Shown here one piece after another: positions 16,542 through 25,447 of a stretch of 64,000 nucleotides of DNA (within the stretch, counting starts at the first letter, position 1; each line of letters starts with the position of its first letter). Below the pieces are notes generated by a model. The model worked only from the letters and a program-made list of their open reading frames with translations. It was not told the DNA's origin and made no database searches. The stretch is from positions 687,001 through 751,000 of the forward strand of contig NZ_CP031337.1 in assembly GCF_003355495.1 (NCBI RefSeq), read 5' to 3'. The stretch comes from Crenobacter cavernae. Its GTDB lineage: Bacteria > Pseudomonadota > Gammaproteobacteria > Burkholderiales > Chromobacteriaceae. Position numbers and translations under genes: made by a program.

Positions 16542-17867
16542 TTAGCGAGTAAACGCGCCACCGTTGCCCTTGAAGTTGGCCTTCTTGAGCAGGCCCTCAT
16601 ACTGGTGCGACAACACGTAGGACTGCACTTGCGTCATGAAGTCCATCGTCACCACCACCATGATCAGCAGCGAAGTCCCGCCGAAATAGAACGGCACGTT
16701 CCATTTCAGGATCAGGAATTCCGGCAGCAGGCACACCAGGGTGATGTAGACCGCCCCCACCAGCGTCAGACGCATGATGATCTTCTCGATGTAGCGCGAG
16801 GTCTGTTCGCCCGGACGGATGCCCGGGATGAACGCACCGCTCTTCTTCAGGTTATCTGCCGTTTCCTTGGGGTTGAAGACCAAGGCGGTATAGAAGTAGC
16901 AGAAGAAGATGATCGCCGCCGCATAGAACAAGATGTAGATCGGTTGACCCGGATGCAGTTTGTCAGCCACACTTTTCAGCCAGCCCATCCCCTCGGTATT
17001 CCCAAACCAGCCGAGAACCGTGGCCGGGAACAGGATGATACTCGAGGCGAAGATCGGCGGAATCACGCCGGCCATGTTGAGCTTGAGCGGCAGGTGCGTG
17101 CTCTGTCCCTGCATGACACGGTTACCGACCTGGCGCTTGGCGTAGTTCACCAGCACCTTGCGCTGACCACGTTCGACGAAGACGACGAGGTAGGTCACCA
17201 AGGCAACGCCGATGAACAGCACAACGGCGAACAGGATAGGCAGCGAACCCTGGCTGGTCAGCGTCAGCGTCTTGCCGATCGCCGACGGCACACCGGCTGC
17301 GATACCCGCGCAGATGATCAGCGAAATGCCGTTACCGATCCCGCGCTCGGTAATCTGCTCACCAAGCCACATCAGGAACATCGTACCCGTGACCAGCGTC
17401 ACGACCGTGGTGAGGTAGAACTCCCACTGTCCGCTCGTCACCAAGTTCGGCTGCTGAAACAACATCACCGCAATACCGAAACTTTGGAAAGTCGCGAGTA
17501 CTACGGTTGCATACCGAGTGTACTGAGTTATTTTGCGCCGCCCAGCGTCGCCCTCTTTCTTCAACTGCTTCAAGGCCGGAACGGCCTCGGAGGCGAGCTG
17601 CAGAATGATGGAGGCCGAGATATACGGCATGATGCCGATGGCAAATACCGTAAATCTCGAAAGGGCGCCCCCGGAAAACATGTTGAACATGTCCAGGAGG
17701 CCCGTTTGCGACGTGTGGAACAACTTCGCTAGTTCGGCAGGGTTGATCCCCGGAACCGGAATATGAGCACCGATCCGGTAGACGATCAAAGCACCGATCA
17801 GAAACCAGATACGGCTCTTCAGGTCACCATACTTGTTGGCATTGGCCACTAGAGAAGTATTCGCCAC
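16542..17867 (-). CDS. secY: Protein translocase subunit SecY
   Basis: The 441-residue inner-membrane protein has ten predicted membrane segments and the conserved RIGAHIPVPGI, GLLDMFNMFSGGAL and GIRPGEQTSRYIE motifs. It forms the protein-conducting channel with SecE (encoded at 43289-43642) and SecG. It starts 11 nt after rplO. Confidence 0.98.
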   Translation of the reverse strand: MANTSLVANANKYGDLKSRIWFLIGALIVYRIGAHIPVPGINPAELAKLFHTSQTGLLDMFNMFSGGALSRFTVFAIGIMPYISASIILQLASEAVPALKQLKKEGDAGRRKITQYTRYATVVLATFQSFGIAVMLFQQPNLVTSGQWEFYLTTVVTLVTGTMFLMWLGEQITERGIGNGISLIICAGIAAGVPSAIGKTLTLTSQGSLPILFAVVLFIGVALVTYLVVFVERGQRKVLVNYAKRQVGNRVMQGQSTHLPLKLNMAGVIPPIFASSIILFPATVLGWFGNTEGMGWLKSVADKLHPGQPIYILFYAAAIIFFCYFYTALVFNPKETADNLKKSGAFIPGIRPGEQTSRYIEKIIMRLTLVGAVYITLVCLLPEFLILKWNVPFYFGGTSLLIMVVVTMDFMTQVQSYVLSHQYEGLLKKANFKGNGGAFTR

Positions 17868-17878
17868 AGAGGTGCGCC

Positions 17879-18313
17879 TTATTCGACGAAGCTGCCACCG
17901 GCGGCTTCAATTGCAGCACGGGCACCGGCGGTAGCGGTGATGCCACGCAGTTTCAGCGCACGCTCCACCTTGCCGGACACGATCACCTTGGCAATATCGG
18001 CACCGGCCGGCACGACACCGGCTTGCTTCAGCACCAAGAGATCAATTTCGTCGACCGGCAGCAGGTTGAGTTCGGACAGACGCACTTCAGCGGTCTTGCC
18101 AGCAGTCAGCGACTTGAAACCACGCTTCGGCAGACGGCGTTGCAGCGGCATCTGACCGCCTTCGAAGCCTACCTTGTGGAAGCCACCAGCGCGGCTCTTC
18201 TGACCTTTGTGGCCACGACCGGCAGTCTTGCCGAGGCCGCTACCGATACCACGACCGACGCGACGCTTGGCGTGCGTTGCACCCTCTGCGGGTTTAATGG
18301 TGTTCAGCTCCAT
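17879..18313 (-). CDS. rplO: 50S ribosomal protein L15
   Basis: The 144-residue protein has the N-terminal Gly/Arg-rich RRVGRGIGSGLGKTAGRGHK region of L15 and normal length. It starts at 18313, directly after the rpmD stop (18314). Confidence 0.97.
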   Translation of the reverse strand: MELNTIKPAEGATHAKRRVGRGIGSGLGKTAGRGHKGQKSRAGGFHKVGFEGGQMPLQRRLPKRGFKSLTAGKTAEVRLSELNLLPVDEIDLLVLKQAGVVPAGADIAKVIVSGKVERALKLRGITATAGARAAIEAAGGSFVE

Positions 18314-18499
18314 TTAGCCCTCGCTCTTGAGCAGGTAGCTGATCTTGTTGATCATGCCACGGTTTTCAGGCGTATCGAGCACTTCGACAGTCTGGCGAAT
18401 CTTCTTCAGACCCAGACCGCGAGCGCACGCTTTGTGGGACTCGAGGCGACCGATCAGGCTCTTCACCAGGGTCACCTTGACAGTCTTTGCATTACTCAT
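18314..18499 (-). CDS. rpmD: 50S ribosomal protein L30
   Basis: A 61-residue protein with the SLIGRLESHKACARGLGLKK segment of L30. The ATG at 18499 overlaps the rpsE stop by 8 nt; a TTG two codons earlier is a possible but less likely start. Confidence 0.95.
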   Translation of the reverse strand: MSNAKTVKVTLVKSLIGRLESHKACARGLGLKKIRQTVEVLDTPENRGMINKISYLLKSEG

Positions 18500-19010
18500 G
18501 CTCAACTCCCAGGATCTCGTCCACGCTCAAGCCGCGCTTGGCAGCCACTTGACCGGGGGTGTAGATCTTCTGCAGACCGTCCAGCGTGGCGCGAACCACG
18601 TTGTACGGGTTGGTCGAACCGTGCACCTTGGCCGAGACGTTACGCACGCCCATGGCTTCGAACACGGCACGCATCGGGCCACCGGCCTTCACGCCGCTAC
18701 CCTCTTTGGCCGGCTGCATGAACACGGTGGTCGCGCCATGCTTGCCGAACACTGCGTGGTGCAGGGTACCGTTCTTCAGCGGCACCTTCACCAGATTGCG
18801 GCGGGCTTGTTCCATTGCTTTTTGCACGGCAACCGGCACTTCTTTCGACTTGCCTTTGCCCATGCCGATGCCGCCATCGCCGTCACCCACCACGGTGAGT
18901 GCCGAGAAGGCCATGATCCGGCCGCCCTTCACCACCTTGGTGACGCGGTTGACGCCGATCATCTTCTCGATCAGACCGTCGCCACGATCTTCCATTTCGT
19001 GCTTAGCCAT
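18492..19010 (-). CDS. rpsE: 30S ribosomal protein S5
   Basis: The 172-residue protein has the S5 double-stranded RNA-binding domain (LIEKMIGVNRVTKVVKGGRI) and the C-terminal domain with VHGSTNPYNVVRATLDGL. It shapes the mRNA entry site. spc operon; overlaps rpmD. Confidence 0.98.
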   Translation of the reverse strand: MAKHEMEDRGDGLIEKMIGVNRVTKVVKGGRIMAFSALTVVGDGDGGIGMGKGKSKEVPVAVQKAMEQARRNLVKVPLKNGTLHHAVFGKHGATTVFMQPAKEGSGVKAGGPMRAVFEAMGVRNVSAKVHGSTNPYNVVRATLDGLQKIYTPGQVAAKRGLSVDEILGVEHE

Positions 19011-19023
19011 TCTTCACTCCGAA

Positions 19024-19377
19024 TTAGAATTCCAGACCGTGCTCGCGGGCAGCGTCCGCCAGGGCCTTGATACGACCGTGGTACTTGAAGCCGGAACGGT
19101 CGAACGCCACTTGGGCAACGCCAGCAGCCTTGGCCTTTTCGGCGATACGCTTGCCCACCACGACGGCGGCGTTCACGTTGCCACCCTGGGCAACGTCAGC
19201 GCGCACTTCGGCTTCCAGAGTAGAAGCGCTGGCCAGCACGCGAGCGCCGGCAGCATCGATGACCTGGGCGTAGATGTGGCCGTTGGTGCGATGCACGCTA
19301 AGACGCACCATCTTGAGCTCTGCAATACGTGCACGGGTTTTGCGTGCGCGGCGGAGTCGAGCTTGTTTTTTGTCCAT
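19024..19377 (-). CDS. rplR: 50S ribosomal protein L18
   Basis: The 117-residue protein binds 5S rRNA. It starts MDKKQARLRRARKTRARI and contains FDRSGFKYHGRIKALADAAR. spc operon between rplF and rpsE. Confidence 0.97.
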   Translation of the reverse strand: MDKKQARLRRARKTRARIAELKMVRLSVHRTNGHIYAQVIDAAGARVLASASTLEAEVRADVAQGGNVNAAVVVGKRIAEKAKAAGVAQVAFDRSGFKYHGRIKALADAAREHGLEF

Positions 19378-19390
19378 TTCAGTGCCTCAA

Positions 19391-19924
19391 TTACTTCTTC
19401 TTGGTCTCTTTCAGAACCACCACCTCGTCGGCGTAACGCACGCCCTTGCCCTTATAGGGCTCCGGAGCACGATAAGCACGAATCTCGGCGGCCACCTGAC
19501 CCACGCGCTGTTTGTCAGCGCCTTTGATCAGGATTTCGGTCTGCGTCGGGGTTGCCACGGTGATGCCAGCCGGCATCTGGTGGGCCACCGGGTGCGAGAA
19601 ACCAAGCGACAGGTTCAGGGTATCGCCTTGAGCTTGGGCGCGGTAACCCACGCCGACCAGCTGCAGCTTCTTCTCGAAGCCTTTGGAGACACCCGCAACC
19701 ATGTTGTTGAGGAGCGCACGCAGCGTACCAGACATGGAACGCGCGAACTTGCTGTCGGTCTTGGCTGCGAAGGTCAGCTGATTGTCTTCCAGCTTGACTT
19801 CCACCTCGTTGCACAGGGCAGTGCTGAGGGTGCCAAGCGCGCCCTTCACGGTCACCTCGGAAGCACCGAATTTCACTTCGACACCGGCCGGGATCGCGAC
19901 AGGGTTTTTAGCTACGCGAGACAT
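19391..19924 (-). CDS. rplF: 50S ribosomal protein L6
   Basis: The 177-residue protein has two L6 repeats and the conserved C-terminal EPYKGKGVRYADE motif. It lies near the sarcin-ricin loop. spc operon. Confidence 0.98.
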   Translation of the reverse strand: MSRVAKNPVAIPAGVEVKFGASEVTVKGALGTLSTALCNEVEVKLEDNQLTFAAKTDSKFARSMSGTLRALLNNMVAGVSKGFEKKLQLVGVGYRAQAQGDTLNLSLGFSHPVAHQMPAGITVATPTQTEILIKGADKQRVGQVAAEIRAYRAPEPYKGKGVRYADEVVVLKETKKK

Positions 19925-19936
19925 TACACCCTCTCC

Positions 19937-20332
19937 TTATGCCACGAAGCACAGCAGCTCACCGCCGATACCGGCAGCGCGCGCTTTGCGATCGGTCATC
20001 ACGCCCTTGGAGGTGGACAGAATCGCCACGCCAAGACCGTTCATCACCTTCGGAATATCCGTGGTGCCCTTGTAGACACGCAGGCCCGGACGAGAAACGC
20101 GATCGATACGCTCGATCACCGGACGGCCAGCGTAGTATTTCAGCTGGATGTCGAGAACCGGTTTTTTCTCGTCGCCGGAGATCGCGAAATCTTCGACATA
20201 GCCTTCGTCTTTCAGCACCTGGGCAATCGCCAGCTTCAGCTTCGAGGACGGCATGGAAACAGCCGTCTTGGCAGCGCGCTGGGCGTTACGGATGCGGGTC
20301 AACATGTCGGAAATAGGATCATGCATGCTCAT
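19937..20332 (-). CDS. rpsH: 30S ribosomal protein S8
   Basis: The 131-residue product starts MSMHDPISDMLTRIRN. An AGGAG about 8 nt upstream favours the first ATG (20332) over the second. It ends in KARAAGIGGELLCFVA. S8 binds 16S rRNA and in E. coli represses the spc operon at the rplE site. Confidence 0.97.
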   Translation of the reverse strand: MSMHDPISDMLTRIRNAQRAAKTAVSMPSSKLKLAIAQVLKDEGYVEDFAISGDEKKPVLDIQLKYYAGRPVIERIDRVSRPGLRVYKGTTDIPKVMNGLGVAILSTSKGVMTDRKARAAGIGGELLCFVA

Positions 20333-20345
20333 TCGTTTTCTCCTA

Positions 20346-20651
20346 TTACCAGCTGGCCTTCACAACCCCCGGGATCTCGCCTTTCATGGCGAGTTCACGA
20401 AGCTTGTTACGACCCAGACCGAATTTACGGAACACACCACGCGGACGACCGGTAATGGCGCAACGGTTACGTTGGCGCACCGGGCTGGCGTTGCGCGGCA
20501 GGGCCTGAAGCTTCAGGCGGGCCTCGAAACGCTCTTCATCCGAGAGGTTGGAGTTGTTGATGATTGCGAGAAGCTCTTCACGCTTGCCAGCAAATTTGGC
20601 GACGAGCTTGGCGCGCTTCTTTTCACGGTTAATCAGTGCAAGTTTTGCCAT
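20346..20651 (-). CDS. rpsN: 30S ribosomal protein S14
   Basis: The 101-residue protein is the long, zinc-free S14 type: it lacks CxxC pairs and ends in IPGVVKASW. It lies between rplE and rpsH. Confidence 0.97.
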   Translation of the reverse strand: MAKLALINREKKRAKLVAKFAGKREELLAIINNSNLSDEERFEARLKLQALPRNASPVRQRNRCAITGRPRGVFRKFGLGRNKLRELAMKGEIPGVVKASW

Positions 20652-20655
20652 GTGC

Positions 20656-21195
20656 TTAACCCTTGAACGGGAACTTGAACGCTGCCAGCAGCGCGCGGGC
20701 TTCTTCGTCGGTTTTCGCCGTGGTGGTGATGGTGATGTTCATACCACGCAGCGCATCGATTTTGTCGTACTCGATTTCCGGGAAGATGATCTGCTCGCGC
20801 ACACCCATGTTGTAGTTGCCGCGGCCGTCGAAGGACTTGCCGGACACACCGCGGAAGTCGCGCACGCGCGGCAGGGCGATGGTCACCAGACGGTCGAGGA
20901 ACTCGTACATGCGTTCGCGGCGAAGGGTCACCTTGCAGCCCACCGGGTAGTGGTCGCGAATCTTGAAGCCGGCGATCGACTTGCGGGCGGTGGTCACCAC
21001 CGGTTTTTGACCGGTGATCTTTTCCAGATCGCCCACGGCAAATTCCATGACTTTCTTGTCAGCAACCGCTTCACCGACACCCATGTTCAGGGTGATCTTT
21101 TCGATGCGCGGCACTTCCATCACGGACTTGTAGCCGAACTGTTTCACCAGTTCCGGAACGACGTTGCTTTTGTAAATATCGTAGAGACGTGCCAT
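20656..21195 (-). CDS. rplE: 50S ribosomal protein L5
   Basis: The 179-residue protein begins MARLYDIYKSNVVPELVKQF. The ATG at 21195 has AGGAG 5 nt upstream; a GTG two codons earlier is less likely. L5 binds 5S rRNA. spc operon. Confidence 0.97.
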   Translation of the reverse strand: MARLYDIYKSNVVPELVKQFGYKSVMEVPRIEKITLNMGVGEAVADKKVMEFAVGDLEKITGQKPVVTTARKSIAGFKIRDHYPVGCKVTLRRERMYEFLDRLVTIALPRVRDFRGVSGKSFDGRGNYNMGVREQIIFPEIEYDKIDALRGMNITITTTAKTDEEARALLAAFKFPFKG

Positions 21196-21204
21196 GTTCA
21201 CTCC

Positions 21205-21519
21205 TTACGCGCCAACGACTTCACCGCTGGACTTGAACACGCGCACTTTGCGGCCGTCTTCCAGCTGCTTGATGCCTACGCGGTCAGCCTTTTGGGTGGC
21301 CGGGTTGAAAATGGCTACGTTCGAGATGTGCAGCGGCATGGTTTTTTCAACAACGCCACCAGCTACGCCACGAATCGGGTTCGGCTTCTGGTGCTTCTTG
21401 GCGATGTTCACGCCCTCCACAACCAGTTTATCTTCGAGCACGCGCAGGACGGTGCCGCGCTTGCCTTTGTCTTTACCGGTGAGGACGATGACGTCGTCAC
21501 CTTTACGGATTTTTCGCAT
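21205..21519 (-). CDS. rplX: 50S ribosomal protein L24
   Basis: The 104-residue protein has the KOW motif at its N-terminus (KIRKGDDVIVLTGKDKGKRG). The ATG at 21519 follows AGGGAGAG. L24 is an assembly-initiator protein. Confidence 0.97.
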   Translation of the reverse strand: MRKIRKGDDVIVLTGKDKGKRGTVLRVLEDKLVVEGVNIAKKHQKPNPIRGVAGGVVEKTMPLHISNVAIFNPATQKADRVGIKQLEDGRKVRVFKSSGEVVGA

Positions 21520-21530
21520 CAATCTCTCCC

Positions 21531-21899
21531 TTACAGCACTTCCGGAGCGAGCGACACGATCTTCATGAATCGCTCGGTACGCAGTTCGCGGGTCACCGGG
21601 CCGAAGATGCGGGTGCCAATCGGCTCAAGCTTGGTGTTGAGCAGCACGGCGGCGTTGCTGTCGAACTTGATCAGCGAACCGTCCGGACGACGCACGCCCT
21701 TAGCCGTACGAACCACAACCGCGTTGTACACGTCGCCCTTCTTGACGCGACCGCGCGGAGCGGCGTCCTTGATGCTCACCTTGATGATGTCGCCAACGCT
21801 AGCGTAGCGACGCTTGGAGCCGCCCAGCACCTTGATGCACATAACGGAACGCGCACCGGTGTTGTCTGCGACCTCAAGCATGGTCTGCATTTGAATCAT
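21531..21899 (-). CDS. rplN: 50S ribosomal protein L14
   Basis: The 122-residue protein starts MIQMQTMLEVADNTGARSVM, the L14 signature. First gene of the spc operon, preceded by a 206-bp gap with a promoter and a hairpin. Confidence 0.98.
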   Translation of the reverse strand: MIQMQTMLEVADNTGARSVMCIKVLGGSKRRYASVGDIIKVSIKDAAPRGRVKKGDVYNAVVVRTAKGVRRPDGSLIKFDSNAAVLLNTKLEPIGTRIFGPVTRELRTERFMKIVSLAPEVL

Positions 21900-21978
21900 G
21901 TGAAATTACCTTTCTCTCCAACTTAACCCGTCACTTTCATCCGGCTTTGGTGCGAGAGTGCACCTCAACTCAGATGAA

Positions 21979-22005
21979 ACGCCGCGAAGCTTACGCTTGC
22001 GGCGT
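21979..22005 (-). promoter_or_regulatory. Leader hairpin of the spc operon
   Basis: On the minus strand ACGCCGCAAGC pairs with GCTTCGCGGCGT (one bulged base) around a short loop, followed by TTTCAT. It lies in the transcribed leader between the promoter at 22073-22101 and rplN. It could be an attenuator or a protein-binding element. Confidence 0.5.
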
Positions 22006-22072
22006 ATCAAACGGCCAGTCTTGGAGCCCGTCAGGGCAGAATCCCACCCATAGAGAGGGGCGGAAAATGGCC

Positions 22073-22101
22073 ATTATACAGAGGGGTCACCCCCTCCGCA
22101 A
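22073..22101 (-). promoter_or_regulatory. spc-operon promoter (before rplN)
   Basis: On the minus strand TTGCGG (-35, 22101-22096), a 17-nt spacer and a perfect TATAAT (-10, 22078-22073) begin 5 nt after the rpsQ stop. The predicted start near 22066 gives a leader of about 165 nt before rplN. Confidence 0.75.
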
Positions 22102-22105
22102 GCTT

Positions 22106-22369
22106 TTACACTTGACGAGCGCGCTCGACAAGCGCAGTCACCACCCACGACTTAGTCTTCGAGAGCGGGCGGGATTCGCTGATCACCACCACATCGCCTT
22201 CGCGATACTCGTTGCTTTCGTCATGTGCGTGGAATTTCTTGGAGCGACGGATCACTTTGCCGTAGATCGGGTGCTTAACTTTGCGCTCGACCAGAACGGT
22301 TACGGTTTTATCCATCTTGTCGCTGACCACTTTACCGGTCAGCGTACGGACCACCTTGGTTTCGCTCAT
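22106..22369 (-). CDS. rpsQ: 30S ribosomal protein S17
   Basis: The 87-residue OB-fold protein has the conserved GKVVSDKMDKTVTVLVERKV segment. Last gene of the S10 operon, one nt after rpmC. Confidence 0.97.
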   Translation of the reverse strand: MSETKVVRTLTGKVVSDKMDKTVTVLVERKVKHPIYGKVIRRSKKFHAHDESNEYREGDVVVISESRPLSKTKSWVVTALVERARQV

Positions 22370-22370
22370 C

Positions 22371-22559
22371 TTAAACCGCCTTTTCTTTCAGAACAGTGCG
22401 AACGCGCGCGATGTCACGACGCACCTTGTTCAGTTCACTGGTCTTGGCGAGCTGCTGGGTAGCGTGTTGCATGCGCAGCGCAAACTGGGCCTTGAGTAGG
22501 CTCAGCAGCTCAACCTTCAGGTCGTCGACGGTTTTTGCTCTCAGTTCGGACGCTTTCAT
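22371..22559 (-). CDS. rpmC: 50S ribosomal protein L29
   Basis: The 62-residue helical-hairpin protein starts MKASELRAKTVDDLKVELL. Its ATG overlaps the rplP stop (TAATG). Confidence 0.97.
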   Translation of the reverse strand: MKASELRAKTVDDLKVELLSLLKAQFALRMQHATQQLAKTSELNKVRRDIARVRTVLKEKAV

Positions 22560-22975
22560 TACTGACCTACCTGTCTAGTCACAAACACAGTCGGGATCGG
22601 CAACTTGGCTGCGGCCAAACGGAAAGCTTCACGAGCGAGTTCCTCGTTGACGCCGTCCATTTCATACAGCATTTTGCCAGGCTGAATTTCGGCCACGTAG
22701 TACTCCGGGCTACCTTTACCGTTACCCATACGCACTTCCGCCGGCTTGGAGGAGATCGGCTTATCCGGGAACACGCGGATCCAGATACGGCCGCCACGTT
22801 TGATGTGACGGGTCATGGCGCGACGAGCCGCCTCGATCTGGCGCGCGGTCAAACGGCCTCGGCCAACCGCTTTCAGACCGAAATCGCCGAAGTTGACCTT
22901 GTTACCACGGGTAGCGATACCCGTGTTACGGCCCTTCTGCTGTTTGCGGTACTTGAGTCTAGTTGGCTGCAGCAT
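22559..22975 (-). CDS. rplP: 50S ribosomal protein L16
   Basis: The 138-residue protein starts MLQPTRLKYRKQQKGRNTG. The ATG at 22975 gives the family length and overlaps rpsC by 17 nt. An exact uptake-like repeat at 22858 is read as Val-Gly-Arg in the conserved KAVGRGRLTARQ segment. Confidence 0.98.
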   Translation of the reverse strand: MLQPTRLKYRKQQKGRNTGIATRGNKVNFGDFGLKAVGRGRLTARQIEAARRAMTRHIKRGGRIWIRVFPDKPISSKPAEVRMGNGKGSPEYYVAEIQPGKMLYEMDGVNEELAREAFRLAAAKLPIPTVFVTRQVGQ

Positions 22976-23663
22976 TTCGACCACCTGCCTTTCTGGATTT
23001 CTTCTCCGGAGCTGCCGGTGCAGCCTGCACCTGGCCCGGCTTCAGCTCACCTTTGTACACCCACACCTTGATACCGATGATGCCGTAGGTGGTCTTCGCT
23101 TCCGAAGTCGCGTAGTCCACGTCGGCACGAAGGGTGTGCAGCGGCACACGGCCTTCGCGGTACCATTCGACACGCGCGATTTCGGCGCCGTTCAGACGAC
23201 CCGAGCTCATGATCTTGATGCCCTGGGCACCCATGCGCATCGCGTTCTGCATCGAGCGCTTCATGGCGCGGCGGAACATCACGCGCTTCTCGAGCTGCGA
23301 AGCGATACCGTCGGCAACGATCTGAGCATCGATTTCCGGCTTGCGGACTTCTTCGATGTTCACATGCACCGGCACACCGAGACGCTTCTGCAGCTCTTGC
23401 TTCAGCAGCTCGATGTCTTCGCCCTTCTTACCGATCACGACACCCGGACGGGCGCTGTGAATGGTGATGCGGGCCGACTTGGCCGGGCGCTCGATGATCA
23501 CGCGACCGACGGAAGCGTGAGCAAGGCGCTTTTTCAGAAACTCGCGAACTTCGATGTCCTGCTTGAGCATGCCTGCGAAATCCAGGGAATTCGCAAACCA
23601 CTTCGAGGACCAGTTCTTGTTGACAGCAAGACGGAAACCCGTCGGATGAATCTTCTGACCCAT
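22959..23663 (-). CDS. rpsC: 30S ribosomal protein S3
   Basis: The 234-residue protein starts MGQKIHPTGFRLAVNKNWSS and has the KH domain with the GxxG loop (VVIGKKGEDIE). It forms the mRNA entry pore. S10 operon, between rplV and rplP. Confidence 0.98.
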   Translation of the reverse strand: MGQKIHPTGFRLAVNKNWSSKWFANSLDFAGMLKQDIEVREFLKKRLAHASVGRVIIERPAKSARITIHSARPGVVIGKKGEDIELLKQELQKRLGVPVHVNIEEVRKPEIDAQIVADGIASQLEKRVMFRRAMKRSMQNAMRMGAQGIKIMSSGRLNGAEIARVEWYREGRVPLHTLRADVDYATSEAKTTYGIIGIKVWVYKGELKPGQVQAAPAAPEKKSRKAGGRNAAAN

Positions 23664-23673
23664 TGCTTACCCC

Positions 23674-24003
23674 TTAATTGCCCACGACCAGCGTGATGTG
23701 GCAGGTCTGCTTTTCGATACGGTTGCCGCGGCCTTTGGCGCGGGCCGTAAAGCGCTTGAGGCTCGGACCCTTGTCCACGAAAACAGTGGCCACTTTCAGG
23801 GTATCGATGTCAGCGCCCTCATTGTGCTCGGCGTTGGCGATAGCCGACTCCAGCACTTTCTTGAGGATGGCAGCACCTTTTTTCGGGCTGAAGGCCAGGA
23901 TATTCAGCGCCTGGTCGACCGGCTTACCGCGAACGAGATCAGCCACCAGACGGCACTTCTGTGCCGACAGGCGGGCATTATTCAGTTGTGCAGATACTCT
24001 CAT
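23674..24003 (-). CDS. rplV: 50S ribosomal protein L22
   Basis: The 109-residue protein ends in the GRGNRIEKQTCHITLVV segment, whose preceding loop reaches the exit tunnel. S10 operon. Confidence 0.97.
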   Translation of the reverse strand: MRVSAQLNNARLSAQKCRLVADLVRGKPVDQALNILAFSPKKGAAILKKVLESAIANAEHNEGADIDTLKVATVFVDKGPSLKRFTARAKGRGNRIEKQTCHITLVVGN

Positions 24004-24012
24004 CGCATCACC

Positions 24013-24291
24013 TTATTTCTTCTTCGCCTTCTTATCGGCCGCGTGGCCTTTGAAGGTACGAGTCAGGGAGAATTCACCCAGCTTGTGACCCACCATGTTC
24101 TCGGAGACGTAGACCGGAACGTGGGTACGGCCGTTGTGAACAGCGATGGTCAGACCAATGAAGTCCGGCAGGATGGTCGAACGACGCGACCAGGTCTTGA
24201 TCGGACGTTTGTCGTTGGTTGCACGCACCGCGTCGACTTTCTTCAACAGGTGCAGATCAACAAACGGGCCTTTTTTCAGCGAACGTGCCAT
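24013..24291 (-). CDS. rpsS: 30S ribosomal protein S19
   Basis: The 92-residue protein starts MARSLKKGPFVDLHLLKKV and has the GHKLGEFSLTRTFKGH segment. S10 operon. Confidence 0.98.
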   Translation of the reverse strand: MARSLKKGPFVDLHLLKKVDAVRATNDKRPIKTWSRRSTILPDFIGLTIAVHNGRTHVPVYVSENMVGHKLGEFSLTRTFKGHAADKKAKKK

Positions 24292-24298
24292 ATGTCAA

Positions 24299-25132
24299 TT
24301 AACCCTTGTTAGAGAAGCGACGACGCACGATCATGTTGCTCGTACGTTTGTTGCGGCGGGTACGGTAGCCTTTGGTCGGCGTGCCCCACGGGCTAACCGG
24401 CACACGGCCTTCACCAGTACGACCTTCACCACCACCGTGCGGGTGATCGATCGGGTTCATCGCCGTACCGCGAACGGTCGGACGAATACCACGCCAGCGG
24501 TTAGCACCGGCTTTACCGATCTTACGCAGGCTGTGCTCTTCATTACCGACTTCACCGATGGTGGCGCGGCAGTCGACGTGCACCTTGCGAATCTCGCCCG
24601 AGCGCAGACGCAGCTGAGCGTAAGCGCCTTCACGAGCCAGCAGCATCACCGATGCACCGGCCGAACGAGCCAGCTGGGCACCTTTGCCCGGCTGCAGTTC
24701 GATGCAGTGAATCGTGGTACCCACCGGGATGTTGCGGATCGGCAGGGCGTTACCTGCCTTGATCGGCGCTTCCGAGCCGGACAGCAGCACGGCACCAGCC
24801 TTCACGCCACGCGGGGCGATGATGTAGCGGCGCTCGCCATCGGCGTAGCACAGCAGGGCGATGTTCGCAGTGCGGTTCGGGTCGTACTCGAGACGCTCGA
24901 CTTTCGCCGGGATGCCGTCTTTGTTGCGACGGAAATCGACGATACGGTAATGCTGCTTGTGACCACCGCCGCGATGACGCGTGGTGATGTGACCGTTGTT
25001 GTTACGACCGGCAGTCGATATTTTCTTGTCGAGCAGCGGGGCGTAGGGCGCGCCTTTGTGCAGGTCAGGATTAACGACCTTCACCAGGGCACGACGGCCA
25101 GCGGACGTCGGTTTTACTTTTACGATAGGCAT
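24299..25132 (-). CDS. rplB: 50S ribosomal protein L2
   Basis: The 277-residue protein has the near-universal RGTAMNPIDHPHGGGEGRT segment needed for peptidyl transfer. S10 operon. Confidence 0.98.
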   Translation of the reverse strand: MPIVKVKPTSAGRRALVKVVNPDLHKGAPYAPLLDKKISTAGRNNNGHITTRHRGGGHKQHYRIVDFRRNKDGIPAKVERLEYDPNRTANIALLCYADGERRYIIAPRGVKAGAVLLSGSEAPIKAGNALPIRNIPVGTTIHCIELQPGKGAQLARSAGASVMLLAREGAYAQLRLRSGEIRKVHVDCRATIGEVGNEEHSLRKIGKAGANRWRGIRPTVRGTAMNPIDHPHGGGEGRTGEGRVPVSPWGTPTKGYRTRRNKRTSNMIVRRRFSNKG

Positions 25133-25144
25133 GCTCTATCTCCC

Positions 25145-25447
25145 TTACTCGGCAGCGGCTGCGGTCAGATCGATTTCCTGACCCGGCACCAAGCTGACGT
25201 AAGCCTTTTTCCAGTCCTTGCGACGGCCGACACTGCGACCGAAACGCTTGGTCTTGCCTTTGACGTTCAGGGTGCTAACACCTTGCACCTTGACGTTGAA
25301 CAGCAGTTCAACAGCAGCCTTGATTTCCGGCTTGGTGGCATCGCCAACCACGCGGAACACCACCTGCTGGCTCTTCTCGGCCACCATGGTGCTCTTTTCG
25401 GAGACTACCGGAGCAAGGATAACTTGCATCAAACGTTCTTGATTCAT
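25145..25447 (-). CDS. rplW: 50S ribosomal protein L23
   Basis: The 100-residue protein starts MNQERLMQVILAPVVSEKS and forms the chaperone docking site at the tunnel exit. The ATG at 25447 overlaps the rplD stop (ATGA). Confidence 0.97.
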   Translation of the reverse strand: MNQERLMQVILAPVVSEKSTMVAEKSQQVVFRVVGDATKPEIKAAVELLFNVKVQGVSTLNVKGKTKRFGRSVGRRKDWKKAYVSLVPGQEIDLTAAAAE

